Position numbers and translations under genes: made by a program. 40,178 nt of DNA. Origin: a virus. The stretch spans positions 1-40,178 of IMG/VR virus record IMGVR_UViG_3300028419_000737; one strand, 5' to 3'. A model generated the notes under the pieces. That model was not told the DNA's origin and searched no databases. It was given only the letters and a program-made list of their open reading frames with translations. Below, piece by piece: positions 30,379 through 38,396 of the stretch. Every line of letters begins with the position of its first letter. Within the stretch, counting starts at the first letter, position 1.

Positions 30379-30938
30379 TGATTAAGCTTAAAAATTGGAA
30401 ACATTTTATAGACTGTTGCAAGTATTATAACTATATTATAGTTAGTGGGCCTCAACGTTCTGGAACAACATATGTTGCAAAGGAAGTAGCCTTTGAATTA
30501 GAATATGAACATGTTGATGAATTTAAACACGGTATTGCAAGATTTGAAAAAATGTTAAGTTTTATTGAAAATAAACCTAAGGTAATTCAAGCGCCTGCAT
30601 TATCTCATAAGTTACATAAAATTATAAATAAAAAAACATTAGTAGTTTTTATGATGAGGAATAACCATGATATATCTTTAAGCGAAGATAGAATAGGGTG
30701 GAATGATAAACACGCTAAGACTGAATTTGTTAAATACAAAGAACAATTTCATGAAAACATTGAAAGAATAAATGACTTTAAAAGAAGTGCACCAATGAAG
30801 AAATGGATATGGAAAAGGCATCAAAAAAGTAAGATGCAAATTGATCATTTAGAACTTCCTTTTGAATTTATTTCACAGAGTAAAGGCTATATCACTAAAA
30901 AAGACAGGGTAAATTTTAAGAAAAAACAAACAAAATGA
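30378..30938 (+). CDS. P-loop sulfotransferase-like protein
   Basis: The 186-residue protein probably starts at GTG 30378, overlapping the previous stop by one base. IIVSGPQRSGTTYVAKEVAF (20-39) is a 5'-phosphate loop of the sulfotransferase or kinase type. VVFMMRNNHDISLSEDR may be the second binding site. The rest is basic and helical, ending KKQTK. PAPS use is plausible given two sulfotransferases nearby, but a nucleotide kinase is not excluded. Confidence 0.55.
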   Translation: MIKLKNWKHFIDCCKYYNYIIVSGPQRSGTTYVAKEVAFELEYEHVDEFKHGIARFEKMLSFIENKPKVIQAPALSHKLHKIINKKTLVVFMMRNNHDISLSEDRIGWNDKHAKTEFVKYKEQFHENIERINDFKRSAPMKKWIWKRHQKSKMQIDHLELPFEFISQSKGYITKKDRVNFKKKQTK

Positions 30939-31693
30939 AGCCAGTTTTTATTATAGGTTCAGTTTTAATACCAAATTCAGGTAGATTTGATTATACTAAA
31001 AACCGAAGTTATTTTTCAGACAGAGAAAGATATTCACACACAACATTTGCTATTAATTCTATTTATGCAATTTATCCAAATGCTAAAGTATACATAGTTG
31101 ATGCATCTTTAGATACTGAAGCTGCGGGTGAATTATTATTTCAATATGAACATTTATGGAAAGCTAAAGATCTAGAATGTATAAGACTTGCAGAGGTAGA
31201 TGCACAAAAAACAGTTATTTTAAATACTCATGAAAATAAGTCATACTGTGAAGCATTGTTATATTCTATATTTTTAAAAAATTATAAAGATAAATTAAAA
31301 AAATACGATTATATAGTAAAGCTCTCAGGCAGATATAATTTAACTGAGAATTGTAAAACTAATTTAATAAACAAAAGTGATGTTTATTTTAAAAAAATAT
31401 GGAATGCTCCTAATCCAGATAAAGAACACTGGGCCTATAAAGACTTAATGATACCTGGTCAAGAACCTTGGGAAATGAATTGGACTCCTAGCTTTTGTTT
31501 TGCATTTGGTATTAATAGACTTGAAGAATTTGTAGACTTTTGGAATTTTGTTTTAGAAAACACTAAAGAAACTGATAGAAGCTGTGAAAGACTAATTCAA
31601 TATTGGCTTTGGAAAAATAACTTAACACCTAAGGAATTAAGTTGGAAAATATTAGCATTTACTGGAGACAACGGTAGATTGTGGTATTGGTAG
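30935..31693 (+). CDS. GT-A-like glycosyltransferase, paralog of 27535 product
   Basis: The 252-residue protein has FIIGSVLIPNSGRFDYTKNR, a TTFAINSIYAIYPNAKVYIV segment ending in DAS, and YDYIVKLSGRYNLTENC, which line up with the protein at 27535. A conserved-looking C-terminal part has EPWEMNWTPSFCFAFGINRL and SCERLIQYWLWKNNL. The GT-A role is inferred from this pattern and context between two fibre genes. The two paralogs are divergent, suggesting different linkages. Confidence 0.58.
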   Translation: MKPVFIIGSVLIPNSGRFDYTKNRSYFSDRERYSHTTFAINSIYAIYPNAKVYIVDASLDTEAAGELLFQYEHLWKAKDLECIRLAEVDAQKTVILNTHENKSYCEALLYSIFLKNYKDKLKKYDYIVKLSGRYNLTENCKTNLINKSDVYFKKIWNAPNPDKEHWAYKDLMIPGQEPWEMNWTPSFCFAFGINRLEEFVDFWNFVLENTKETDRSCERLIQYWLWKNNLTPKELSWKILAFTGDNGRLWYW

Positions 31694-31722
31694 TTGATAT
31701 ATAAAAGAAAAACAATTTTATT

Positions 31723-33294
31723 ATGGAATTACAAAACCCTTTAAACAAACCAAATAGGTTTGCATATGGAAAAGATGTCACTATTATTAATGATAATCCA
31801 CCCGCAGATCAAACTTTTGGTGTACATAAATCAGCAGAACAAAGCGGTATCTCAGTGACTTTAGAAGAAAGTCATTTTATGATATGGAAACTAGAAAATG
31901 GAATATATGTTGAATTTGGAGAAGTTAATCAAAAATCAGCTATTGTATTAGGTTGGACAGATGGTGTAGATGGATATTACTTTCAATCTCTAACACCAAC
32001 TCCTAAATTAGAAATTAGAATTACAGGTGTTGCAGGAAATATAATTGTTGATTCAGACCCTAGTGATGGTATAGGTGAAGGATCAGCTGATCTTTTATCA
32101 TTTAATGGACAAATTAACCAAGGAAGCGTTGGGCAAATTGGAAAGCTAGGAGAAAAAGGAGATAAAGGTGATAAAGGTGAAGCAGGTGGTTATGCAACAT
32201 CATTTGATGGTCCACACTCTCTCGGTGATGATAGAAGTCCAACTGCAGATTTAGGTACAGTAACAGTAGATACTGATTTATCATATCAAAGTGGTGATTA
32301 TATTTTAATATCTATGGTTGCAAGACCAGATAGTTTTGATATTGCAAGAGTAACTTCATATGATAGTTCTACTGGTGTAATGTCTTTTGATAACCTTTAT
32401 CAAAGTACATCGGATTCAGAAAGCACGGATTGGAATATTAATTTAACAGGTCTGCAAGGTCAAAAAGGTGAAGATGCTAGTTATATGACATCATTTGATG
32501 GTCCACACTCTCTCGGTGATGATAGAAGTCCAACTGCAGATTTAGGTACAGTAACAGTAGATACTGGCTTATCATATCAAGGAGGTGAATATGTTTTAAT
32601 ATCTATGGTTGCAAGACCGGATAGTTTTGATATTGCAAGAGTAACTTCATATGATAGTTCTACTGGTGTAATGTCTTTTGATAACCTTTATCAAAGTACA
32701 TCAGATTCAGAATCAACTGATTGGAATATTAATTTAACTGGTATACAAGGTGAAAAAGGAGATAAAGGCGAAGCTGGCGAAGCTGGCGTTATTGGAGTTG
32801 ATGGAGCTAAAGGAGATAAAGGAGATCAAGGTGCAATGGGTATCCCAGGTTTAACAGGTCAAGCTGGACAAGATGGTACAGGATTTGATGGTGCTAAAGG
32901 TGAAAAAGGAGAAGCTGGACTTGATGGTACTGCTGCAAATCAAGGACAAAAAGGAGATAAAGGTGATTCTTCTGACATGGGAGGTACAATGACTGCATCT
33001 ATTATACCAGACGCAAATGAACAATATGATTTAGGAAGTGCTGAATATAAAATCAGACACCTTTTCTTATCTGATAATTCAATGTACATTGGAGACACTT
33101 GGATTAAGGCTGAAGGAGATCAGATTAAAACTCCTAATTTATTAGTAGGTGATATTAATTTAAATAACGAAGGTAGACAAAATGAGGTTGATGGAACTTC
33201 AGGTCACTGGTCAATTCAAGAAGGAAGCGACGATTTATTTTTAATTAATAGAAATACTGGTAAAAAGTATAAGTTTAATCTTACAGAAATGTAA
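31723..33294 (+). CDS. Modular collagen-like fibre protein, 523 aa
   Basis: Layout: N-terminal module (1-140) shared with the protein at 29644; a short collagen run (GEKGDKGDKGEAG); a beta-domain SFDGPHSLGDDRSPTADLGT...INLTG of 85 residues; a collagen linker (GQKGED); a second near-identical copy of that domain; a longer collagen run (GEKGDKGEAGEAG to GQKGDKGDSS); then C-terminal modules (NEQYDLGSAEYKIRHLFLSD, DINLNNEGRQNEVDGTSGHW). The duplicated domain has the SYDSSTGVMSF pattern of phage fibre tips. Gly-X-Lys-Gly triplets are abundant, ideal lysyl-hydroxylase targets. A terminator follows. Confidence 0.9.
   Translation: MELQNPLNKPNRFAYGKDVTIINDNPPADQTFGVHKSAEQSGISVTLEESHFMIWKLENGIYVEFGEVNQKSAIVLGWTDGVDGYYFQSLTPTPKLEIRITGVAGNIIVDSDPSDGIGEGSADLLSFNGQINQGSVGQIGKLGEKGDKGDKGEAGGYATSFDGPHSLGDDRSPTADLGTVTVDTDLSYQSGDYILISMVARPDSFDIARVTSYDSSTGVMSFDNLYQSTSDSESTDWNINLTGLQGQKGEDASYMTSFDGPHSLGDDRSPTADLGTVTVDTGLSYQGGEYVLISMVARPDSFDIARVTSYDSSTGVMSFDNLYQSTSDSESTDWNINLTGIQGEKGDKGEAGEAGVIGVDGAKGDKGDQGAMGIPGLTGQAGQDGTGFDGAKGEKGEAGLDGTAANQGQKGDKGDSSDMGGTMTASIIPDANEQYDLGSAEYKIRHLFLSDNSMYIGDTWIKAEGDQIKTPNLLVGDINLNNEGRQNEVDGTSGHWSIQEGSDDLFLINRNTGKKYKFNLTEM
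32197..32742 (+). repeat. Duplicated fibre domain (offset 291 bases)
   Basis: Bases 32197-32451 are nearly identical to 32488-32742. They encode two copies of an 85-residue domain separated by a 12-residue collagen-like linker. The few differences cluster at DLSYQSGDYI versus GLSYQGGEYV. Confidence 0.92.
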
Positions 33295-33312
33295 AATAAT
33301 TAAAACAGAATT

Positions 33313-33337
33313 AAAGGGCCCCTTAGTGGCCCTTTTT
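33313..33337 (+). terminator. Rho-independent terminator
   Basis: AAAGGGCC (33313-33320) pairs with GGCCCTTT (33328-33335) around a 7-base loop and is followed by more T. It ends the fibre-modification block. Confidence 0.9.
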
Positions 33338-33372
33338 ATTTTAATATATAATAAAACAAATCTTTTTAAAAA

Positions 33373-33380
33373 CATATAAG
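33373..33380 (+). promoter_or_regulatory. Candidate promoter, CATATAAG
   Basis: CATATAAG ends 4 bases before ATG 33385. A second element, TATATAAT at 33345-33352, lies further upstream, just after the terminator. Confidence 0.45.
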
Positions 33381-33384
33381 TAGT

Positions 33385-34080
33385 ATGATGAGAATGCACA
33401 GAACTGTAATTTTAAATTCTTTAGCAGAAAAAATAAAAGCGCAGAATTATTTAGAAATAGGGTTACAATACCCTGCGATGAACTATAATCACATAAAGGT
33501 AAAAACAAAAAACTCAGTAGATCCAGGGTACGATATTGAAAAATACTATCAGCACAATACAGACACTAGGAATCAAGCTACACATAAATTTGAGTCTGAT
33601 GTTTTTTTTAAAAAATTAGAAGATGGAGAATTTAAAGAGTTTAAAAAAGATCATAAATGGGATTTAATATTTATAGATGGTTTACATTTAGCAGATCAGG
33701 TTTGGCGAGATGTAATGAATTCTTTAAATCATTTAGCAGATGGAGGAGTTATTGTTATGCATGATTGTAATCCTTTTCAATATAGCAATAAATGGGAAAG
33801 AGTTATAGAAGATCAACATAATAGTGGATGGAATGGCACTACATGGAAAGCAATGTATAGGCTTAGGACTTCAACGCCAGATTTAGCAGTTTGTACTATT
33901 AATACAGACGAAGGTTTAGGTATAGTAATGAAGGGTAAGCAAGAATGTGCTCCTTTAAATAATCCATTTTTCGAATATAGAGTATTTGAAAAAGACCTAG
34001 ATCGTGCATTAAATCTTAAACGTTCTTGGAATTCATTTAAAGAATGGTTTGCAAAGAATAATTCTAGATGGAATCCATGA
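33385..34080 (+). CDS. Class I SAM methyltransferase-like protein
   Basis: The 231-residue protein has NYLEIGLQY near the N-terminus (SAM-binding motif I) and WDLIFIDGLHLADQVWRDVM followed by NSLNHLADGGVIVMHDCNP, typical of the Methyltransf_24 group often found in sugar or O-antigen clusters. It may methylate a sugar or protein. It starts a new unit after the terminator and overlaps rfbB by 4 bases, so it is likely part of the dTDP-sugar operon. Start could also be 33388 or 33394. Confidence 0.75.
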   Translation: MMRMHRTVILNSLAEKIKAQNYLEIGLQYPAMNYNHIKVKTKNSVDPGYDIEKYYQHNTDTRNQATHKFESDVFFKKLEDGEFKEFKKDHKWDLIFIDGLHLADQVWRDVMNSLNHLADGGVIVMHDCNPFQYSNKWERVIEDQHNSGWNGTTWKAMYRLRTSTPDLAVCTINTDEGLGIVMKGKQECAPLNNPFFEYRVFEKDLDRALNLKRSWNSFKEWFAKNNSRWNP

Positions 34081-35123
34081 ATAAAACAATATTAATTACA
34101 GGAGGTGCTGGTTTTATTGGATCCCATCTTGTAAGAAGGATGATTAATAACTATCCAAACTATCACATTGTTAACTTAGATAAATTAACATATGCTGGTA
34201 ATTTAAACAACTTAAAGGACGTTGAAGATAAACTTAATTACACATTTATTAAAGCAGATATCGTAGATGCTGACGCGTTAAGTGAAATATTTACTACTTA
34301 TGATTTTGATGGAGTAATTCATTTAGCAGCAGAATCACATGTTGATAGAAGTATTACAAATCCAAATGAATTTATAATGACAAATGTTATAGGTACATTA
34401 AACCTATTAAATGAATGTAAAAATAATTGGCAAGATAAAAAAGATAGAATTTTTTATCACGTTTCTACCGATGAGGTTTATGGAAGTTTAGGAGATGTTG
34501 GAATGTTTACTGAAGAAACTACATATGATCCAAGAAGTCCATACTCTGCATCAAAGGCAAGCTCAGACCATATTGTTAGAGCATATTATCATACATTTGA
34601 TTTACCTATTAAAATTTCAAACTGTAGTAATAATTATGGCAGCTATCAATTTCCTGAAAAATTATTGCCATTAATGATTAATAATATTAAGAATGGAAAA
34701 GATTTACCAGTTTATGGTAAAGGTGAAAACATTAGAGATTGGTTATGGGTTGAAGATCATGCTGCTGCTATAGATTTAATTTATCATAAAGGTGCAATTG
34801 GAGAAACTTATAATATTGGAGGACATAATGAATGGACTAATATAGATTTAGTGCATAGTTTATGTGATATAATGGATAAGAAATTAGGTAATGGTGAGAG
34901 GACTTCTAAAAAATTAATTAAATTTGTAAAAGATAGAGCAGGTCACGATTTAAGATATGCAATAGATGCAAGTAAATTAGAAGTAGATTTAGGTTGGGTA
35001 CCTTCTATTCAATTTGAAGAAGGACTTGAAAAAACAGTTGATTGGTATTTAGAAAATACTGAATGGTTAGATAGCGTCACATCTGGAGACTATGTTAATT
35101 ATTATAAAAAACAATACAATTAG
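34077..35123 (+). CDS. rfbB: dTDP-glucose 4,6-dehydratase
   Basis: The 348-residue enzyme makes dTDP-4-keto-6-deoxyglucose. It starts MNKTILITGGAGFIGSHLVR (NAD site). The active-site triad is in HVSTDEVYGSL (Thr-Asp-Glu) and PYSASKASSD (YxxxK). HVDRSITNPNEF, NCSNNYGSYQFPEKLLPLMI and GENIRDWLWVEDH are all typical of RmlB. The ATG at 34077 overlaps the methyltransferase stop; the frame is open 9 bases further upstream. It pairs with rfbA downstream. Confidence 0.95.
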   Translation: MNKTILITGGAGFIGSHLVRRMINNYPNYHIVNLDKLTYAGNLNNLKDVEDKLNYTFIKADIVDADALSEIFTTYDFDGVIHLAAESHVDRSITNPNEFIMTNVIGTLNLLNECKNNWQDKKDRIFYHVSTDEVYGSLGDVGMFTEETTYDPRSPYSASKASSDHIVRAYYHTFDLPIKISNCSNNYGSYQFPEKLLPLMINNIKNGKDLPVYGKGENIRDWLWVEDHAAAIDLIYHKGAIGETYNIGGHNEWTNIDLVHSLCDIMDKKLGNGERTSKKLIKFVKDRAGHDLRYAIDASKLEVDLGWVPSIQFEEGLEKTVDWYLENTEWLDSVTSGDYVNYYKKQYN

Positions 35124-35972
35124 ATGAAAGGAATTATTTTAGCAGGTGGTAGCGGTACAAGACTTCACCCTCTAACCTTGGCAGTCAGTAAACAACTTAT
35201 GCCAGTTTATAATAAGCCGATGATTTATTATCCATTAGCTACATTAATGAGTGCAGGTATTAGAGAGGTATTATTTATAACAACTCCACATGATAGCCAT
35301 TTATTTAAAAACCTATTTGGAGATGGTAGTCAATTTGGTTGTGAGTTTAGTTATGAAATTCAAGAAATTCCAAATGGATTAGCGCAGGCGTTTGTGATCG
35401 GTGCAGAATTTATAGGCAATGATAAAGTTGCATTAATCTTAGGTGATAATATCTTTTATGGCGGTGAAATTAATAAGATTCTTGCAGAGTCTAAGGATCC
35501 AGAAGGAGGATATGTATTTGCATATAGAGTCAGTGATCCAGAGAGATATGGCGTTGTAGACTTTGATGAGACTGGAAAGGTGCTTTCAATAGAAGAAAAG
35601 CCAGAAGAGCCAAAATCTAACTATGCAGTTCCAGGTTTGTATTTTTACGATAACAGTGTTATTGAAATTGCAAAGACATTAAGGCCAAGTGCGAGAGGAG
35701 AGTATGAAATAACAGATGTTAATAAAGCTTATTTAGAAATGGGTAAATTGAATGTTAAGACTCTTGGTACTGGAGTAGCTTGGTTAGACACTGGTACTTT
35801 TGAATCTTTAATGCAAGCCAGTAATTTTGTACAAACTATTGAAGATAGACAAGGAGTAGGTGTGGCATGTATTGAAAAGATAGCATATGATAATGGTTGG
35901 ATAGACGAAGAACAAAAAAATAAATTAGCAGAATCTTTAATAAAGAGTGGCTATGGTAAATTAATAAAATAA
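35124..35972 (+). CDS. rfbA: Glucose-1-phosphate thymidylyltransferase
   Basis: The 282-residue enzyme makes dTDP-glucose from dTTP and glucose-1-phosphate. It has the nucleotide-binding start [62 protein letters not shown] and [19 protein letters not shown], all hallmark RmlA blocks. It starts directly after the rfbB stop. With rfbB it gives the keto intermediate; no rfbC or rfbD is in the window, so the final sugar is unknown or host-completed. Confidence 0.96.
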   Translation: MKGIILAGGSGTRLHPLTLAVSKQLMPVYNKPMIYYPLATLMSAGIREVLFITTPHDSHLFKNLFGDGSQFGCEFSYEIQEIPNGLAQAFVIGAEFIGNDKVALILGDNIFYGGEINKILAESKDPEGGYVFAYRVSDPERYGVVDFDETGKVLSIEEKPEEPKSNYAVPGLYFYDNSVIEIAKTLRPSARGEYEITDVNKAYLEMGKLNVKTLGTGVAWLDTGTFESLMQASNFVQTIEDRQGVGVACIEKIAYDNGWIDEEQKNKLAESLIKSGYGKLIK

Positions 35973-35975
35973 AAA

Positions 35976-36167
35976 ATGCATAGGCAAGTTAAATTCGGAA
36001 ATGTAAAAAAAGGTATGTCACATATTTATCGACACAATAAGAAAGAGCTTGATAAATTAGAAAATACCTTAATGAGTAGAAATGGCCTCTCTGAAAAGGC
36101 CTTAAAAGAAATTAATTGGATGCGAGATCAATTGATTTTACGCATGAATGATTGTATAGAAGATTAA
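35976..36167 (+). CDS. Small basic helical protein, 63 aa
   Basis: The product starts MHRQVKFGNVKKGMSHIYRH and is mostly helical (KKELDKLENTLMSRNGLSEK, then ALKEINWMRDQLILRM). It could form a coiled coil. No known family. It begins 3 bases after rfbA. Confidence 0.6.
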   Translation: MHRQVKFGNVKKGMSHIYRHNKKELDKLENTLMSRNGLSEKALKEINWMRDQLILRMNDCIED

Positions 36168-36184
36168 ACAAATCTACATTCCAT

Positions 36185-36192
36185 CATATAAT
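36185..36192 (+). promoter_or_regulatory. Candidate promoter, CATATAAT
   Basis: CATATAAT ends 5 bases before ATG 36198. Confidence 0.5.
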
Positions 36193-36197
36193 TATAG

Positions 36198-36473
36198 ATG
36201 GAACTCCTAATAAAAAAGTGGCAATTAAGATTTGGAATCGGCGATTGGCAAATAAAAACAGAAAGAATCTTACCAGAACAAATAGAATATAGTGGTGAAA
36301 CTTACTTTGTTGCTATTGAAAGAGACTTTGATAAAAAGGAGGGCACTATTTACCATGACATAGACCTTTGTGAAGAATCAATAGTTCATGAATTACTGCA
36401 TGTTAGAAATCCTGAAAAGGACGAGGATTGGGTAAATATGAAAACAAGTCAAATTTTAGAATATGAAAAATAG
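36198..36473 (+). CDS. Small HExxH protein, 91 aa
   Basis: The product has VHELLHVRNPEKDEDW, with HELLH at 64-68, a zinc-metalloprotease-type motif. A preceding segment (EKKW-like WQLRFGIGDWQI) resembles the N-terminal part of SprT-like or phage putative metalloproteases. It is short for an active protease. It differs from the proteins at 18891 and 37589. A promoter-like element lies just upstream. Confidence 0.6.
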   Translation: MELLIKKWQLRFGIGDWQIKTERILPEQIEYSGETYFVAIERDFDKKEGTIYHDIDLCEESIVHELLHVRNPEKDEDWVNMKTSQILEYEK

Positions 36474-36612
36474 AGAAGAAATAGCCTTAATGTGGATAGT
36501 ACTCATTATTGCGGGTATAATAACAACGGCAATAATGCCAGAAATATTATTATTTGTAGTTTTAGGTTACTGTATGTGGGGATTATATACACATTATAGT
36601 AATAAATTATGA
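36463..36612 (+). CDS. Small membrane protein, 49 aa
   Basis: The product starts MKNREEIALMWIVLIIAGII and has two hydrophobic segments, the second MPEILLFVVLGYCMWGLY. It overlaps the preceding gene by 11 bases and the next by 4. Probably an inner-membrane protein of unknown role. Confidence 0.58.
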   Translation: MKNREEIALMWIVLIIAGIITTAIMPEILLFVVLGYCMWGLYTHYSNKL

Positions 36613-36776
36613 AAAGAATAGCAAATTTTATGGGCTTAATAATGGCTATGCTTGTAGCAATGTTTCAGCCTTTACAAATTACACATGGGGCAGATGGATG
36701 TTGCGCTACCTGTCAAATGAAAAAAGAAGATGAAGACGCAATAGAGTTAGTAGAAGAAAAAGGAGAAATAAGTTAA
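36609..36776 (+). CDS. Small exported Cys-containing protein, 55 aa
   Basis: The product starts MKRIANFMGLIMAMLVAMFQ, likely a signal peptide or membrane anchor, then has GADGCCATCQMKKE (CCxxC) and an acidic C-terminus. The CCxxC could bind metal or form disulfides in the periplasm. It overlaps its neighbours by 4 and 1 bases. Function unknown. Confidence 0.55.
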   Translation: MKRIANFMGLIMAMLVAMFQPLQITHGADGCCATCQMKKEDEDAIELVEEKGEIS

Positions 36777-36964
36777 TGAAAGAACCAAAGGAAAAGGCCC
36801 AAGAAATATTAAAAGAAATGCACAAGTGCGGAGAAGGTATGATGATACCATTAAGTGTTACTACTGATTGTGCAAAGGTAGCGTTAAAACACATACAGCA
36901 ACAAAGTCCAGATAATAATAAATATAACTATTGGATAAAGGTTGCTGATTTTATAGATAAATGA
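36776..36964 (+). CDS. Small hypothetical protein, 62 aa
   Basis: The product starts MKEPKEKAQEILKEMHKCGE and has TTDCAKVALKHIQQQ followed by a WIKVADFIDK end. It is helical and soluble. Similar short proteins with EILxxM and CAKxAL patterns occur in many marine phages, without known function. It is coupled to both neighbours. Confidence 0.62.
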   Translation: MKEPKEKAQEILKEMHKCGEGMMIPLSVTTDCAKVALKHIQQQSPDNNKYNYWIKVADFIDK

Positions 36965-36965
36965 T

Positions 36966-37577
36966 ATGATACACACCTATATACCATACGCTGATAAAGA
37001 ACATCCAATGAATCTAGGATGGGCATATAATAATTTTATGAAATTAATAGGGGAAGATGATTGGGCATGTTTTTTAGACCATGACGCATGTTTCACAACG
37101 CCTTTATGGTATACTCAATTAGAAGATGCTATAGCTAAGAATCCAGAAATTGGAGCATTTGGATGTAGAACTAACAGAGTTGCAAACATGTATCAATTAG
37201 TAGGAGGTATAGATACTTATAATAATGACATTGAATATCAAAGAAAAGTAGGGAATGAAATAAAAGAAAGGTATAAGGACAGTATATTTATGGTGACTGA
37301 AAACACTTTACAAAGGGGATTTAGTGGAGTTTTTATTTTAATATCTAAAAAAACTTGGAAAAAGATAGGTGGGTTTTTAGAAGGTAAGTTTTTAGGTGTT
37401 GATAATGATTTAAGACATAGGTTAAACGCTAAGAATATACCATTAGCGATTATAGATAGTGTTTATGTTTATCATTGGTATAGATTTAATAACCCATATC
37501 CTCATTCTGTACCAATATTAGCAAAAATTGCAGAATTAAATAAAACAAAAAATAACATTTTTTTATATCAACGTTAG
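36966..37577 (+). CDS. GT2-like glycosyltransferase, 203 aa
   Basis: The protein has a truncated-looking GT-A layout: NLGWAYNNFMKLIGEDDW, donor-site ACFLDHDACFTTPLWY (DHD as the DxD equivalent), PEIGAFGCRTNRV, a middle FSGVFILISKKTWKKIGGF, and LGVDNDLRHRL with acidic residues that may be catalytic. It is short but of a length seen in phage GT2 proteins. It starts one base after the previous stop. Acceptor unknown. Confidence 0.75.
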   Translation: MIHTYIPYADKEHPMNLGWAYNNFMKLIGEDDWACFLDHDACFTTPLWYTQLEDAIAKNPEIGAFGCRTNRVANMYQLVGGIDTYNNDIEYQRKVGNEIKERYKDSIFMVTENTLQRGFSGVFILISKKTWKKIGGFLEGKFLGVDNDLRHRLNAKNIPLAIIDSVYVYHWYRFNNPYPHSVPILAKIAELNKTKNNIFLYQR

Positions 37578-37588
37578 ATAAATAATAT

Positions 37589-37999
37589 ATGAAAACATAT
37601 GAAGAATTTATTAATGAAGCCTTATCTCAGTCAAAGATAGAAAAAATTATTAAAAGGGTTTATCCACAGATAGTTAAAGACCTTGGAGGAGAAGTAAAGC
37701 CAGTTGAGGTATATGAAAACATATGGGATAGATTAGGCGCGGTTGCAGTTGATGACTTAAAACTAGAACAAGGTAATCCAAATGCACAATATGATCCAGA
37801 TGAAGACATAATTTATATTTACTCAGAAGTGACTAATACATCTGAACAAATTATCAGATCTTTATTACATGAACATACACATACTATTCAAGATCAAAAG
37901 GAATTTAAAAAACTATATAATGATGGCTATAAATACTCAAACCATCCATTTGAACTAGAGGCGCTAGAAGCAGAAAAGAATTGGAAAAATTACAAATGA
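37589..37999 (+). CDS. Capsid-targeted HExxH metalloprotease-like protein
   Basis: The 136-residue protein begins MKTYEEFINEAL, almost the same as the T4 internal-protein targeting sequence (MKTYQEFIAE), with a cut expected after Glu10. The rest has LLHEHTHTIQDQKEF (HEHTH at 94-98) and NHPFELEALEAEKNW (118-132), which gives a gluzincin-like pattern shared with the protein at 18891. This suggests a protease packed in the head and injected with the DNA. It is followed by another protein with the same N-terminus. Confidence 0.78.
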   Translation: MKTYEEFINEALSQSKIEKIIKRVYPQIVKDLGGEVKPVEVYENIWDRLGAVAVDDLKLEQGNPNAQYDPDEDIIYIYSEVTNTSEQIIRSLLHEHTHTIQDQKEFKKLYNDGYKYSNHPFELEALEAEKNWKNYK

Positions 38000-38012
38000 A
38001 ACACTTAAAACT

Positions 38013-38270
38013 ATGAAAACATATGAACAATTTACAGCAGAGAACTTACAAGATAAACTTGCTAAGAAGAGAGCCCTCAGAAAATTTGATGAACTCAAGT
38101 TTAAGTCTAAGATAAAAGGTAAACAAAAAGAAAAGGTATTACAGTTCTTAGATACACACTGGAACTTTGAACTACAAGGCACAGAAGTTTGGTGTATCGG
38201 CGGCCCATCATATGATCGTGAAAAGGTTATTATCAACAAAGACGGAGAACATCATGTGTTAGCCATATGA
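38013..38270 (+). CDS. Capsid-targeted protein, 85 aa
   Basis: The protein begins [20 protein letters not shown], with the T4-type targeting sequence and a likely cut after Glu10. The mature part is basic at first ([20 protein letters not shown]), then has a small beta-like domain ending [20 protein letters not shown]. Probably an injected protein. Its stop overlaps the bL36 start (ATGA). Confidence 0.7.
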   Translation: MKTYEQFTAENLQDKLAKKRALRKFDELKFKSKIKGKQKEKVLQFLDTHWNFELQGTEVWCIGGPSYDREKVIINKDGEHHVLAI

Positions 38271-38383
38271 AAACAAGAGCATCAGTTAAGAAACGCCACC
38301 CAGAAGATAAACTAGTAAGGCGTAAAGGCAGACTATTTATAATTAATAAATCTAACCCTAGATATAAACAAAGACAGGGTTAA
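38267..38383 (+). CDS. rpmJ: Ribosomal protein bL36
   Basis: The 38-residue product matches bacterial bL36 along its whole length, including [31 protein letters not shown] and the end YKQRQG. Bacteroidetes bL36 is the same length with nearly the same ends. It lacks the zinc-binding cysteines of the C+ form. bL36 sits in the large subunit near the GTPase-associated region and is added late in assembly. The gene overlaps a capsid-targeted protein gene by 4 bases, so it is embedded in phage genes, not in a host ribosomal operon. Confidence 0.93.
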   Translation: MKTRASVKKRHPEDKLVRRKGRLFIINKSNPRYKQRQG

Positions 38384-38396
38384 CTAACACCAAATA

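Noticed and set aside
36706-36894. Minus-strand open frame of 62 codons
   Set aside because: It is antisense to two coupled + strand genes and has no motif.
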